A stretch of DNA of 64,000 nt from Drosophila miranda (lineage: Eukaryota > Arthropoda > Insecta > Diptera > Drosophilidae), in assembly GCF_003369915.1 (NCBI RefSeq), contig NW_022881603.1, forward strand, positions 35,275,522 through 35,339,521, written 5' to 3'. The notes under the pieces are model-generated. The model had not been told where the DNA came from. It was given only the letters and a program-made list of their open reading frames with translations, and did not search any database. Every line of letters begins with the position of its first letter. Position 1 is the stretch's first letter. The translations under genes were made by a program, and so were the position numbers. Shown here in pieces: positions 23,478 through 35,582 of the stretch.

Positions 23478-24796
23478 TTCTGTGTACAATTAACACTAAG
23501 TATATCCAACTACACAAAAACAGACATATCAACGGACTGCGAGGGTCAAGGGAATGCGAGTCACGGTGGGATCTTACTGGCCTCAGTTGCTTTCAGTGGG
23601 CACACCGCCCATATGTATGTATGTGAGCACATCTCTTACAGTTTTCATTCAGCCTACATAATGACACTAACGTGCACATAAGACAAACGCTGGCCTCCAC
23701 TGCACTTTAAATAAACGTTTAGAACAGCTAGGCCGAATCACGAGAAGAACAAGTGGGGCGATACCACTAGGGGTCGCCGGGAGGTTATGTACACACGTGG
23801 TGCACTATTTTTTCCCGCCCGGTAGGAACATTTAAGCGGCTTCGGTCCTACGCTGACTGCAAGCAACGGTTTCCGTTTCTTGGCCCGGTTTTGAATGCGA
23901 AACGGTTACGCCAATTCGCCGCACTAAGCCCGTTCAGACGGCTGTCCTCGTCTCGCGCAGCCAAAGTTCACTGCCCGCGACTTGGTGGATCAGCTGGTTC
24001 GTAGTGCGGGGGCTTAAAGCTCGGGCTGCAGCTTTTGGATAATTCCCAAACTAAGTGCCGATTCTAATGTGGAATTTGAAAATACTGATCAGGCTACTTT
24101 TTCTAACAGTTACTCCATGCACATATTTACCCGGTTGGAACTGGCACTGCGAAAATAGGGGGATAGGGTTGAGGTGCTAATTCCTTCTTTCTCCAGGTGT
24201 TTTTTTTTTGTGTTGGGGCTGCTCACCTCCAAGCGGAAACTACAGAAAAAGTCGGAAAATCTAACTTCGAGGCTCCTAGCACTGTCGAAGGCCGGTACTC
24301 ACGTTTTCGATTAGAGCCCAATCTGCTTTCTTGGGTTCTTTTTTCCCGATCGAGTGCACTTTGGTTTCACACCACGGTTATTTACGGCGGTTTAATTTTA
24401 TTTTTATTATTTTTTTTCTCACCGCGCAACTGAATGCTTGTGCGGCCACGAGGAGAAAGAAAGATTTGGGCGGATCTACTGACCAACAAAAATTTTGTTC
24501 TCCGGATCTGCCTTTGCACGATCCTTCGCCATTCACCTTGAATGGTTATGGACATGCATATTCTTAATGTCAACCCTAGGTGGCGCTAGCCCCCACACGA
24601 CCAGGAAAATTTAACATGTAACACCACAACAAGAAATTAAGCCAACCTAACTATACACTAACTATGGGGACTTAACTTAATAATTAATAAGTATCTCGGT
24701 GAGGTGTGATATATACTTGTATAAATAATAAAATATATATAAATATATTTATATATATAATATACATAAATATATAACCGACAAGCGACCACTACA
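23478..24796. other. Unidentified unique island between DINE arrays
   Basis: About 1.3 kb with no DINE motif and no convincing coding frame. The left part has AATAAA near 23710; the middle is GC-richer with a CATTTAAGC TATA-like box near 23828 and a GCTGACTGCAAGCAACGG stretch; there is a T-run at about 24200 and an AT-rich tail. This could be an LTR, a UTR or promoter fragment of a displaced gene, or another TE. I do not recognise it. Confidence 0.5.
24709..24777. repeat. AT-rich simple sequence (TATA/AAATATAT)
   Basis: Nearly pure A/T, imperfect (TATA)n and AAATATAT repeats directly before the minus-strand DINE fragment. Confidence 0.85.
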
Positions 24797-25283
24797 GTGC
24801 AATACTGTGGATGCAACAGATTTTCGTCCTTTGTGGGGGCGGAAGGGGGGGGGGCGAAATTTTGAGATATACGTTTTATAGTGAGATCTAACAGGAGTGC
24901 GGATACTAAATTTGGTTACTCTAGCGTTAATAGTCTTTGAGATTTGTGAATATCCCCAGATTTTCGTCCTTTGCGGGGGCGGAAGGGGGCGGGTTTTGAA
25001 ATATTTGTGTAGCAGTGACATATCACAGAAGTCTGGATCCAAAACATCGTTGCTCTAGCTCTTATAGTCTTTGAGCACTAGGCGCTGAAGGGGACGGACA
25101 GACGGACAGACGGACGGACGGACGGACGGACAGACAGATATGGCTCAATCGACTCGGCTATTGATGCTGATCAAGAATATATATACTTTATGGGATCGGA
25201 AACGATTCCTTCTGGACATTACACACATCCATTTTCACCACAAATCTAATATACCCCAATACTCATTTTGAGTATCGGGTATA
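24797..25283 (-). mobile_element. DINE fragment, minus strand (487 bp)
   Basis: Carries parts of the sub-repeats, the GTCY tract (as GGAC), the GATCAGCATC block and the 5' palindrome ending GAGTATCGGGTATA. The 3' half is missing and two sub-repeats are fused. Confidence 0.88.
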
Positions 25284-25415
25284 AAAAGCTGCTTAAATAT
25301 AACAGACTGGCACAGAGTGTTAAGTGTCAGCGGCTACACGAGAAGAGATTTTCAAATTTAATTATACCGGACGAAAAGAGCAAAATGACACACTAATATC
25401 GCAATACCTACAAGA
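25284..25415. other. Short non-repeat spacer between two DINEs
   Basis: About 130 bp without recognised motif or coding frame; probably a relic of the pre-insertion sequence. Confidence 0.5.
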
Positions 25416-26404
25416 ACGAGGGGGAACGTTGTGAGTTGCTGCGGACACCGCAACTCTACGGTTATACCCGATACTAAGTCAGTATGGCTCTCCTCCGGCA
25501 GACGCCGCTAATATTAAACGACACGACACGTAGCCACTGCAAATTGATTTGTTCCTATTGGCTATAAAAATGATCTGATCCAGATTCAGCAATCTGATAG
25601 ATATGGACATTATCTATGATTCTGCGTTTTTAGTTTTCTCGAATGTGCAATATTGTGGATGCAGCAGATTTTCGTCCTTTGTGTGGGCGGAAGGGGGTGG
25701 GGCGAAATTTTGAGATATACGTTTTATAGTGAGATCTAACAGGAGTGCGGATACTAGCGTTAAGGGGCGGAAGGGGGTGTGGCGAAATTTTGAAACAATC
25801 TCGTCTCGGTCCGATATATTAGGAGTGTGGATACCAAATTTTGGTTGCTCTAGCTTTTGTAGTCTCTGAGATCTAGGCGCTAATGTTTTACTCTAAGCAA
25901 AGCTGCCTATGCTACGTGTGTGTTAGAGAGAGACAGGGCGAGAAAAAATGAAATTGTTTTCTTGATGCTGGCTATAATAATCATACGATCCAATTCAGAT
26001 TCCGCAGTATTAAAGATATGATCATTCTCTACAAGTCTACTTTTTTGGTTTTCTCATATCTTTAAAATTGTGGCTGCCACAGATTTTCGTCCTTTGTGGG
26101 GGCGGAAGTGGGCGTGGCGAAGTTTTAAAATATTTTTGTAGCAGTTACATATCACAGAAGTCTGGATCCAAAATATCGTTGCTCTAGCTCTTATAGTCTT
26201 TGAGCGTTAGGCGCTGAAGGGGACGGACAGACGGACGGACGGACAGACGGACAGACAGAAATGGCTCAATCGACTCGGCTATTGATGCTGATCAAGAATA
26301 TATATACTTTATGGCGTCGGAAACGATTCCTTCTGGACGTTACACACATCCACTTTTACCACAAATCTAATATACCCCAATACTCATTTTGAGTATCGGG
26401 TATA
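25416..26404 (-). mobile_element. DINE copy, minus strand (989 bp)
   Basis: Runs from ACGAGGGGGAACG to GAGTATCGGGTATA with small internal losses (near 25530 and 25760). It is the 3' neighbour of the first sugar-transporter copy, and its segment from about 25918 onward is the relative of the DINE pieces at the junctions of the tandem segments. Confidence 0.88.
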
Positions 26405-27534
26405 AAAACCACAACGACGACATCCACGTCCACGCATATTGATGGCCAGAATACCCTGGCCAAGCCACCAACAGACCTGACAGTACACGGACGGACAGTG
26501 ACGGACGGAGCCAAAAACTGATTTTCGTGCATTGACCGCATACTTTGTGTGGGGTGGGGGGAAATGCGTGTATTGAATGCGTATCGAGTTGCGTGCGCCA
26601 CCCCCTGCACCACTACACCCTGTCGTGATCCTCGCCGTAGCCTTCTGGTAGGATCTCCATCCCCATGCATTCCTATTCCCTCTGCTATTTACCCAAATTA
26701 CAAACCTGTTTATTATGACAGTTGCCAGAGTCGTTTTGTTCTGGCCCCAACTGCCTGCCGCTGCGCTGCGCTGCGTTCTTCCTTGCCAGATGCTCACCTC
26801 ATGCACTCGTGGCCGTGACGTCATGAATGAGAAAGCACCGCTTCTCAACGCTGCTCTGTTCTGTTTCTGTTTCGGTTTCGCTGATCTGATGTATTTTCGA
26901 ATTGCACATGTAGAGCAGAACAGAACAGAACAGAACGATGCGAGTATTTATGTTTGTACGGTACGCGCCTCTGCTCTGTATATTATTTTATCAGTGTTAT
27001 TTAACGCACCGAATGCCTTCGAATTTGGCTTGGGAATTCAATTCTATTGGAAATTATTTAATGCTGTTGCTGCACAACAAACCGCACATCCAACATTAAC
27101 ATCAGCGTCTTGTATTTGTTTCGTTACTTGGTGTATTTTTAACATTACTTCATTTCTTTTCACTTCAATTCACTTTCGTGTGCGCGCTGCCAAACCAATT
27201 CGACCCGATCCCGGAGCAAGTGCCTCATTCGCAAGCCGCGTGCGCTCTCCTCGACGCTCCGTGGCCCACTGTGGCCCACTGGCTGTATTTATAGACAACA
27301 TACACAAAGCGCTAATCTTGACGCATTACCTGTGACGTCGCGTCGCCCTGCCTGCCTTCATTGTTGGCCGTGGCGATCGTCTATGTGGAGGAGGGTGGAG
27401 AGGAGGCTGTCGAGACGGAGAGAGCAGAGCGCATTTTACAATACTTTTTCGCTAGACTCGCACCGACGTACGCATACCCTAACATGTATGTATGTATATG
27501 CAGCTGAAATATATTTAATTTTTCACTTTATGTT
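26405..27534. other. Spacer 3' of transporter copy 1
   Basis: About 1.13 kb of non-repeat sequence present in all three tandem copies. Open frames here (for example 26715-27335 plus) lack family features and one is broken in copy 2 by an AGAAC pentanucleotide change, so I do not call a gene. It has a GC-rich GCTGCGCTGCGCTGCG run and an (AGAAC)n tract near 26925. Likely intergenic sequence downstream of the cluster, with a TGACGTCATGA CRE-like site near 26817. Confidence 0.6.
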
Positions 27535-30520
27535 TCACTTGATCTTCGACTTGAGGCCTTTCTGCAGCAAAGGCGCCACATCCTTGGGATTGCGGTTCCT
27601 GGTCTCCGGCAAGTAGCGGCAGGTCAGGAGGAATCCATAGAGGCATATCAGAGAGCAGGGTATAAGGCAAACGGTCCAATGCCCGACTGCAGGAGGGGGA
27701 ACACCATGCCAAGCAGAAAGTTGGATAGCCAATTGGTCAGGCTGCCCAAGGCCATTGCAGCGGGACGTGGCGACACCTCGAACATCTCTATCAATAGGCC
27801 AAAGAGTGTATGTGCATCACATGCACGTTTCGGATACTCACCAGAGCCAATGAAGAAGGGCATGGGTCCCAGACCCAAGTTAAAGGCAACGATGTACAGC
27901 GACAGAAAGAGGATGCAGCCGTAGGAAACCTTCTGGTACGAGCTCTAAGGTGGAAGGATACGTAAGCGTATGCAAAAGGTATACGTCTATTTAAGCTGTT
28001 ACCATAAACTCGAGCCCGACGCTGAGCAAAGATAGAACGAGGGGGAACGTTGTGAGTTGCTGCGGACACCGCAGCTCTACGGTTATACCCGATACTAAGT
28101 CAGTATAACTCTCCTCCGGCAGACGCCGCTAATATTAAACGACACGACAAAGAGTGCGTGCGAGAGAAACAGAAAATCAGTCTGAGCGTCACGTCGGGCG
28201 CTGCGTAGCCACTGCAAATTGATTTGTTCCTATTGGCTATAAAAATGATCTGATCTGATCCAGATTCAGCAATCTGATAGATATGGTCATTATCTATGAT
28301 TCTGCGTTTTTAGTTTTCTCGAATGTGCAATATTGTGGATGCAACAGATTTTCGTTCTTTGTGTGGGCGGAAGGGGGTGGGGCGAAATTTTGAGATGCAC
28401 GTTTTATAGTAAGATCTAACTGGAGTGCGAATACCAAATTTGGTTACTCTAGCCTTAATAGTCTCTGAGATTTTTGAATATCCCCAGATTTTCGTCCTTT
28501 GCGGGGGCGGAAGTGGGCGGGTTTTGAAATATTTTTGTAGCAGTGACATATCACAGAAGTCTGGATCCAAAACATCGTTGCTCTAGCTCTTATAGTCTTT
28601 GAGCACTAGGCGCTGAAGGGGACGGACAGACGGACAGACTGACGGACGGACAGACAGACAGGGCTCAATCGACTCGGCTATTGATGCTGATCAAGCATAT
28701 ATATACTTTATGGGGTCGGAAACGATTCCTTCTGGACGTTACACACATCCGCTTTTACCACAAATCTAATATACCCCAATACTCATTTTGAGTATCGGGT
28801 ATACAAATGGATGAGAATAGGCAGGAGAGCATCATCATGATTCGCCTGTTGAAGCTGGCCATCATCCAGGGTCCGAAGAGGGCAACGAAAAAGTTCAGCA
28901 CTCCCTCGGCGAAATTCAGCCAAAAATCCACTTCCAAGGTGAATCCAGCATCTGTGAAAATGGACACGGAATATAACCAGATCTGGGGGCGGGAGAAAGA
29001 TTATGCTGGAATGGCCCTGTCTGGGCAATGCCATATCCCACCGCCTACCGCATTTATGCCGCTCATTTGCTGAACCAAATGGAAGGAGCACACAATGATC
29101 AGGGGCATCGTCAGCTTGCTGTTGCGGATCACGTCCGCCATGCTACTCTTCTCCACTGCGACGGCCAAGGCGGCCTCAATCTCCGCCAGCTCCGTGTCCA
29201 CGCGCTGCTCGCTCTTCCGCAGTCGCACAAGAATCGCTCGGGTCTTACCCCTGTTGCCCTTGGACATCAAGTATCTGGGGCTCACGGGGAACCAGAGGAG
29301 CGGCGCAAGGCCAATGATCACCAGTATCACATAGCCACCCAGGGCACAATGCCAGTGCTTGCTAGTGCCCAACAGGAAATCGAAGGAAAAGAACTGACCC
29401 ACCACAACCCACCCAACATGCCCACCAGGAAATTGCCAATCCAGGAGAAAAGGCTGCCCATCGACATGGCCACTGGACGGGGCGAGTCCTCGAGCAGCTC
29501 TGCGGAAGAAAAAAATCTTGTATGAGCTGGTAATGCCAAAACGAGAGCTAAACAGATACGAACCAGAGCCAATAATGTAGGCTATGGGACCTAAACCAAT
29601 CTGGAAGCCCAGGATGAAGATGAGGATGAAGGCAGCACAGAAATAGGTCAGCACCGTGCTCCCCGAGCTCTCCAGGAAGTACAGACCAATGGACATGGCC
29701 AGAAGCGAAAGGGCGCAAACGGCGCAGGACAACATCATCAGAGGACGACGCGGGAACTTGTGGACCAGAAGAGGGCCCAGCAGGGAAGTGCACAGATTGA
29801 ATCCGCCAATGCCTAGATTCAGCCAGGTGGCTGCCTCCGGCGAGAAGCCCGCCTGAGTCAGAATGGACAGGGAGTAGAAGAAGATCTGAAAAGATTCGAA
29901 ACTGCATGAATTTCCTCACAGATTAAAGCGGGAGCTGCAGGACCTACAGCATTGATGCCACTGAGTTTCCATTGATGGCTTGGAAGGAGCAGACCAAGAG
30001 CAGGGGCAGAAACAGCTCTCTATCGCCCAGAACCTGACATAGGGAGCTATCCTTGCTGCTGGCCTGGGCCTGGGCCTCCAACGTGGCCTTCATCCCTCGC
30101 AGTTCCCGCTGCACTTCCTCCTCGGCCTCTGGCCGCGTATACGCTGCAGCGCCAGCTCACTGCCGGCCGAGTCGCCATTGTGCAGGTAGAGCCAGCGAGG
30201 ACTCTCCGGAAACCACCACAAGGGCAGCAGCGAGGCGACCACCAGCAGTGTGTAGAAGCTCAGGGCGTAGGGCCACAGGTTCTCGTTGCCAAGCAACTGG
30301 GAGAGGGTCAGCACTTGTGCGAGCAAAATTCCACCCGTCACCCCAATGCAGGTGAAGACGCCCACACTGCCGCTCAGCTCCGAGGGAGCCAGCTCCGGCA
30401 GATACATGGGCTGGGCGGGGAAGATCAAGGCAGAGGCGATCCCGCCTAAGAAGCGTCCAACCATCAGCATCTCCAATGACTTGGCAGCCCGACACCAGGT
30501 AAAAAGCATGCCGCAAACTA
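27535..30520 (-). pseudogene. Chimeric GLUT/SLC2-type sugar transporter pseudogene, copy 1 (5' truncated)
   Basis: The family imports hexoses across the plasma membrane by facilitated diffusion through 12 membrane segments. Recognisable motifs: PESPRWLYL, GLGPIAYIIGSG, PRPVAMSMGS (paralogue A part), then PRYLMSKGNRGK, QQMSGINAV, GLGPMPFFIGSG, PETRNR and C-terminal KGLKSKIK (paralogue B part). A is joined to B at about 29412-29425 within one exon, so the order PESPR...GSG...PRPVA...PRYL...SGINA is impossible in one normal transporter. Lesions: frameshift after LALQRIRG (about 30135), frameshift before the SGINA motif (about 29965), frameshift in the last exon (about 27662), and a DINE at 28037-28803 in the B part. 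The 5' end is lost at 30520. Conserved introns are kept after GINA and after the GSG codon. Confidence 0.88.
28037..28803 (-). mobile_element. DINE inside transporter copy 1 (767 bp)
   Basis: Complete at both ends (CCCCCTCGT and TATACCCGATACTC) but missing one internal sub-repeat. It splits the paralogue B exon after CLFSSI; the coding sequence resumes with LSLLSVGLEFM on the other side. Confidence 0.9.
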
Positions 30521-30521
30521 C

Positions 30522-30999
30522 TGTGTTAGAGAGAGAGACAGGGCGAGAAAAAATGAAATTGTTTTCTTGATGCTGGCTATAATAATGATACGATCCAATT
30601 CAGATTCCGCAGTCTTAAAGATATGGTCATTCTCTACAATTCTACGTTTTTGGTTTTCTCATATCTTTAAAATTGTGGATGCCACAGATTTTCGTCCTTT
30701 GTGGGGGCGGAAGTGGGCGTGGCGAAGTTTTGAAATATTTTTGTAGCAGTAACATATCACAGAAGTCTGGATCCAAAACATCGTTGCTCTAGCTCTTATA
30801 GTCTTTGAGCGTTAGGCGCTGAAGGGGACGGACAGACGGACGGACGGACAGACGGACAGACAGACATGGCTCAATCGACTCGGCTATTGATGCTGATCAA
30901 GAATATATATACTTTATGGCGTCGGAAACGATTCCTTCTAGACGTTACACACATCCACTTTTACCACAAATCCAATACTCATTTTGAGTATCGGGTATA
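30522..30999 (-). mobile_element. DINE fragment at the copy 1/copy 2 junction
   Basis: Starts CTGTGTTAGAGAGAGAGAC, with one more GA than other copies, and runs to the GAGTATCGGGTATA end. Its left edge is the duplication breakpoint. Confidence 0.9.
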
Positions 31000-32119
31000 A
31001 AAACCACAACGACGACATCCACGTCCACGCATATTGATGGCCAGAATACCCTGGCCAAGCCACCAACAGACCTGACAGTACACGGACGGACAGTGACGGA
31101 CGGAGCCAAAAACTGATTTTCGTGCATTGACCGCATACTTTGTGTGGGGTGGGGGGAAATACGTGTATTGAATGCGTATCGAGTTGCGTGCGCCACCCCC
31201 TGCACCACTACACCCTGTCGTGATCCTCGCCGTAGCCTTCTGGTAGGATCTCCATCCCCACGCATTCCTATTCCCTCTGCTATTTACCCAAATTACAAAC
31301 CTGTTTATTATGACAGTTGCCAGAGTCGTTTTGTTCTGGCCCCAACTGCCTGCCGCTGCGCTGCGCTGCGTTCTTCCTTGCCAGATGCTCACCTCGTGCA
31401 CTCGTGGCCGTGACGTCATGAATGAGAAAGCACCGCTTCTCAATGCTGCTCTGGTCTGTTTCTGTTTCGGTTTCGCTGATCTGATGTATTTTCGAATTGC
31501 ACATGTAGAACAGAACAGAACGATGCGAGTATTTATGTTTGTACGGTACGCGCCTCTGCTCTGTATATTATTTTATCAGTGTTATTTAACGCACCGAATG
31601 CCTTCGAATTTGGCTTGGGAATTCTATTCTATTGGAAATTATTTAATGCTGTTGCTGCACAACAAACCGCACATCCAACATTAACATCAGCGTCTTGTAT
31701 TTGTTTCGTTACTTGGTGTATTTTTAACATTACTTCATTTCTTTTCACTTCAATTCACTTTCGTGTGCGCGCTGCCAAACCAATTCGACCCGATCCCGGA
31801 GCAAGTGCCTCATTCGCAAGCCGCGTGCGCTCTCCTCGACGCTCCGTGGCCCACTGTGGCCCACTGGCTGAATTTATAGACAACATACACAAAGCGCTAA
31901 TCTTGACGCATTACCTGTGACGTCGCGTCGCCCGGCCTGCCTTCATTGTTGGCCGTGGCGATCGTCTATGTGGAGGAGGGTGGAGAGGAGGCTGTCGAGA
32001 CGGAGAGAGCAGAGCGCATTTTACAATACTTTTTCGCTAGACTCGCACCGACGTACGCATACCCTAACATGTATGTATGTATATGCAGCTGAAATATATT
32101 TAATTTTTCACTTTATGTT
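31000..32119. other. Spacer 3' of transporter copy 2
   Basis: Same as 26405-27534, with a shorter (AGAAC)n tract (10 bp fewer near 31510) and few substitutions. No gene called. Confidence 0.6.
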
Positions 32120-35103
32120 TCACTTGATCTTCGACTTGAGGCCTTTCTGCAGCAAAGGCGCCACATCCTTGGGATTGCGGTTCCTGGTCTCCGGCAAGTA
32201 GCGGCAGGTCAGGAGGAATCCATAGAGGCATATCAGAGAGCAGGGTATAAGGCAAACGGTCCAATGCCCGATTGCAGGAGGGGGAACACCATGCCAAGCA
32301 GAAAGTTGGATAGCCAATTGGTCAGCCTGCCCAAGGCCATTGCAGCGGGACGTGGCGACACCTCGAACATCTCTATCAATAGGCCAAAGAGTGTATGTGC
32401 ATCACATGCACGTTTCGGATACTCACCAGAGCCAATGAAGAAGGGCATGGGTCCCAGACCCAAGTTAAAGGCAACGATGTACAGCGACAGAAAGGATGCA
32501 GCCGTAGGAAACCTTCTGGTACGAGCTCTAAGGTGGAAGGATACGTAAGCGTATGCAAAAGGTATACGTCTATTTAAGCTGTTACCATAAACTCGAGCCC
32601 GACGCTGAGCAAAGATAGAACGAGGGGGAACGTTGTGAGTTGCTGCGGACACCGCAACTCTACGGTTATTCCCGATACTAAGTCAGTATAACTCTCCTCC
32701 GGCAGACGCCGCTAATATTAAACGACACGACAAAGAGTGCGTGCGAGAGAGACAGAAAATCAGTCTGAGCGTCACGTCGGGCGCTGCGTAGCCACTGCAA
32801 ATTGATTTGTTCCTATTGGCTATAAAAATGATCTGATCTGATCCAGATTCAGCAATCTGATAGATATGGTCATTATCTATGATTCTGCGTTTTTAGTTTT
32901 CTCGAATGTGCAATATTGTGGATGCAACAGATTTTCGTTCTTTGTGTGGGCGGAAGGGGGTGGGGCGAAATTTTGAGATGCACGTTTTATAGTAAGATCT
33001 AACTGGAGTGCGAATACCAAATTTGGTTACTCTAGCCTTAATAGTCTCTGAGATTTTTGAATATCCCCAGATTTTCGTCCTTTGCGGGGGCGGAAGTGGG
33101 CGGGTTTTGAAATATTTTTGTAGCAGTGACATATCACAGAAGTTTGGATCCAAAACATCGTTGCTCTAGCTCTTATAGTCTTTGAGCACTAGGCGCTGAA
33201 GGGGACGGACAGACGGACAGACTGACGGACGGACAGACAGACAGGGCTCAATCGACTCGGCTATTGATGCTGATCAAGCATATATATACTTTATGGGGTC
33301 GGAAACGATTCCTTCTGGACGTTACACACATCCGCTTTTACCACAAATCTAATATACCCCAATACTCATTTTGAGTATCGGGTATACAAATGGATGAGAA
33401 TAGGCAGGAGAGCATCATCATGATTCGCCTGTTGAAGCTGGCCATCATCCAGGGTCCGAAGACGGCAACGAAAAAGTTCAGCACTCCCTCGGCGAAATTC
33501 AGCCACAAATCCACTTCCAAGGTGAATCCAGCATCTGTGAAAATGGACACGGAATATAACCAGATCTGGGGGCGGGAGAAAGATTATGCTGGAATGGCCC
33601 TGTCTGGGCAATGCCATATCCCACCGCCTACCGCATTTATGCCGCTCATTTGCTGAACCAAATGGAAGGAGCACACAATGATCAGGGGCATCGTCAGCTT
33701 GCTGTTGCGGATCACGTCCGCCATGCTACTCTTCTCCACTGCGACGGCCAACGCGGCCTCAATCTCCGCCAGCTCCGTGTCCACGCGCTGCTCGCTCTTC
33801 CGCAGTCGCACAAGAATCGCTCGGGTCTTACCCCTGTTGCCCTTGGACATCAAGTATCTGGGGCTCTCGGGGAACCAGAGGAGCGGCGCAAGGCCAATGA
33901 TCACCAGTATCACATAGCCACCCAGGGCACAATGCCAGTGCTTGCTAGTGCCCAACAGGAAATCGAAGGAAAAGAACTGACCCACCACAACCCACCCAAC
34001 ATGCCCACCAGGAAATTGCCAATCCAGGAGAAAAGGCTGCCCATCGACATGGCCACTGGACGGGGCGAGTCCTCGAGCAGCTCTGCGGAAGAAAAAAATC
34101 TTGTATGAGCTGGTAATGCCAAAACGAGAGCTAAACAGATACGAACCAGAGCCAATAATGTAGGCTATGGGACCTAAACCAATCTGGAAGCCCAGGATGA
34201 AGATGAGGATGAAGGCAGCACAGAAATAGGTCAGCACCGTGCTCCCCGAGCTCTCCAGGAAGTACAGACCAATGGACATGGCCAGAAGCGAAAGGGCGCA
34301 AACGGCGCAGGACAACATCATCAGAGGACGACGCGGGAACTTGTGGACCAGAAGAGGGCCCAGCAGGGAAGTGCACAGATTGAATCCGCCAATGCCTAGA
34401 TTCAGCCAGGTGGCTGCCTCCGGCGAGAAGCCCGCCTGAGTCAGAATGGACAGGGAGTAGAAGAAGATCTGAAAAGATTCGAAACTGCATGAATTTCCTC
34501 ACAGATTCAAGCGGGAGCTGCAGGACCTACAGCATTGATGCCACTGAGTTTCCATTGATGGCTTGGAAGGAGCAGACCAAGAGCAGGGGCAGAAACAGCT
34601 CTCTATCGCCCAGAACCTGACATAGGGAGCTATCCTTGCTGCTGGCCTGGGCCTGGGCCTCCAACGTGGCCTTCATCCCTCGCAGTTCCCGCTGCACTTC
34701 CTCCTCGGCCTCTGGCCGCGTATACGCTGCAGCGCCAGCTCACTGCCGGCCGAGTCGCCCTTGTGCAGGTAGAGCCAGCGAGGACTCTCCGGAAACCACC
34801 ACATGGGCAGCAGCGAGGCGACCACCAGCAGTGTGTAGAAGCTCAGGGCGTAGAGCCACAGGTTCTCGTTGCCAAGCAACTGGGAGAGGGTCAGCACTTG
34901 TGCGAGCAAAATTCCACCCGTCACCCCAATGCAGGTGAAGACGCCCACACTGCCGCTCAGCTCCGAGGGAGCCAGCTCCGGCAGATACATGGGCTGGGCG
35001 GGGAAGATCAAGGCAGAGGCGATCCCGCCTAAGAAGCGTCCAACCATCAGCATCTCCAATGACTTGGCAGCCCGACACCAGGTAAAAAGCATGCCGCAAA
35101 CTA
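32120..35103 (-). pseudogene. Chimeric GLUT/SLC2-type sugar transporter pseudogene, copy 2 (5' truncated)
   Basis: Same A/B fusion (about 33995-34008) and the same three frameshifts as copy 1 (about 34718, 34550 and 32247), so these predate duplication. The internal DINE is at the same exon site. A private 2-bp deletion lies in the B exon near 32490 (GACAGAAAGGATG against GACAGAAAGAGGATG in copy 1). The glucose-transporter motifs PESPRWLYL, QQMSGINAV and PETRNR remain readable. The 5' end stops at 35103 where DINE sequence begins, at the same base as copy 1. Confidence 0.88.
32620..33386 (-). mobile_element. DINE inside transporter copy 2 (767 bp)
   Basis: Same insertion, length and internal structure as in copy 1, so it was present before the tandem duplication. 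Confidence 0.9.
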
Positions 35104-35104
35104 C

Positions 35105-35582
35105 TGTGTTAGAGAGAGAGACAGGGCGAGAAAAAATGAAATTGTTTTCTTGATGCTGGCTATAATAATGATACGATCCAATTCAGATTCCGCAGTCTTA
35201 AAGATATGGTCATTCTCTACAATTCTACGTTTTTGGTTTTCTCATATCTTTAAAATTGTGGATGCCACAGATTTTCGTCCTTTGTGGGGGCGGAAGTGGG
35301 CGTGGCGAAGTTTTGAAATATTTTTGTAGCAGTAACATATCACAGAAGTCTGGATCCAAAACATCGTTGCTCTAGCTCTTATAGTCTTTGAGCGTTAGGC
35401 GCTGAAGGGGACGGACAGACGGACGGACGGACAGACGGACAGACAGACATGGCTCAATCGACTCGGCTATTGATGCTGATCAAGAATATATATTCTTTAT
35501 GGCGTCGGAAACGATTCCTTCTAGACGTTACACACATCCACTTTTACCACAAATCCAATACTCATTTTGAGTATCGGGTATA
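35105..35582 (-). mobile_element. DINE fragment at the copy 2/copy 3 junction
   Basis: Near-identical to 30522-30999, including the extra GA and the exact exon/DINE join. Confidence 0.9.

Larger units (their letters stand above)
26405..30520 (-). repeat. Tandem segment, copy 1 (of about 4.58 kb unit)
   Basis: Spacer, broken transporter and internal DINE in the same order as copies 2 and 3; offset to copy 2 is 4583-4595 bp. It ends at 30520 within the second large exon (GCCGCAAACTA) where DINE sequence begins. Confidence 0.93.
30521..35103 (-). repeat. Tandem segment, copy 2 (4583 bp)
   Basis: Begins with a DINE piece joined to the transporter exon of copy 1 and repeats the same order. Nearly identical to copies 1 and 3 in my reading. 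Confidence 0.93.

Noticed and set aside
26715..27335. 206-codon open frame in the spacer, repeated at 35893-36513
   Set aside because: Low-complexity, Cys/Ala-rich product without family features; broken in copy 2 by a 10-bp repeat change; no splice or codon support.
29028..29525. 165-codon plus-strand frame, repeated at 33611
   Set aside because: Antisense to the transporter exon with PESPRYL and QQMSGINAV; no independent features.
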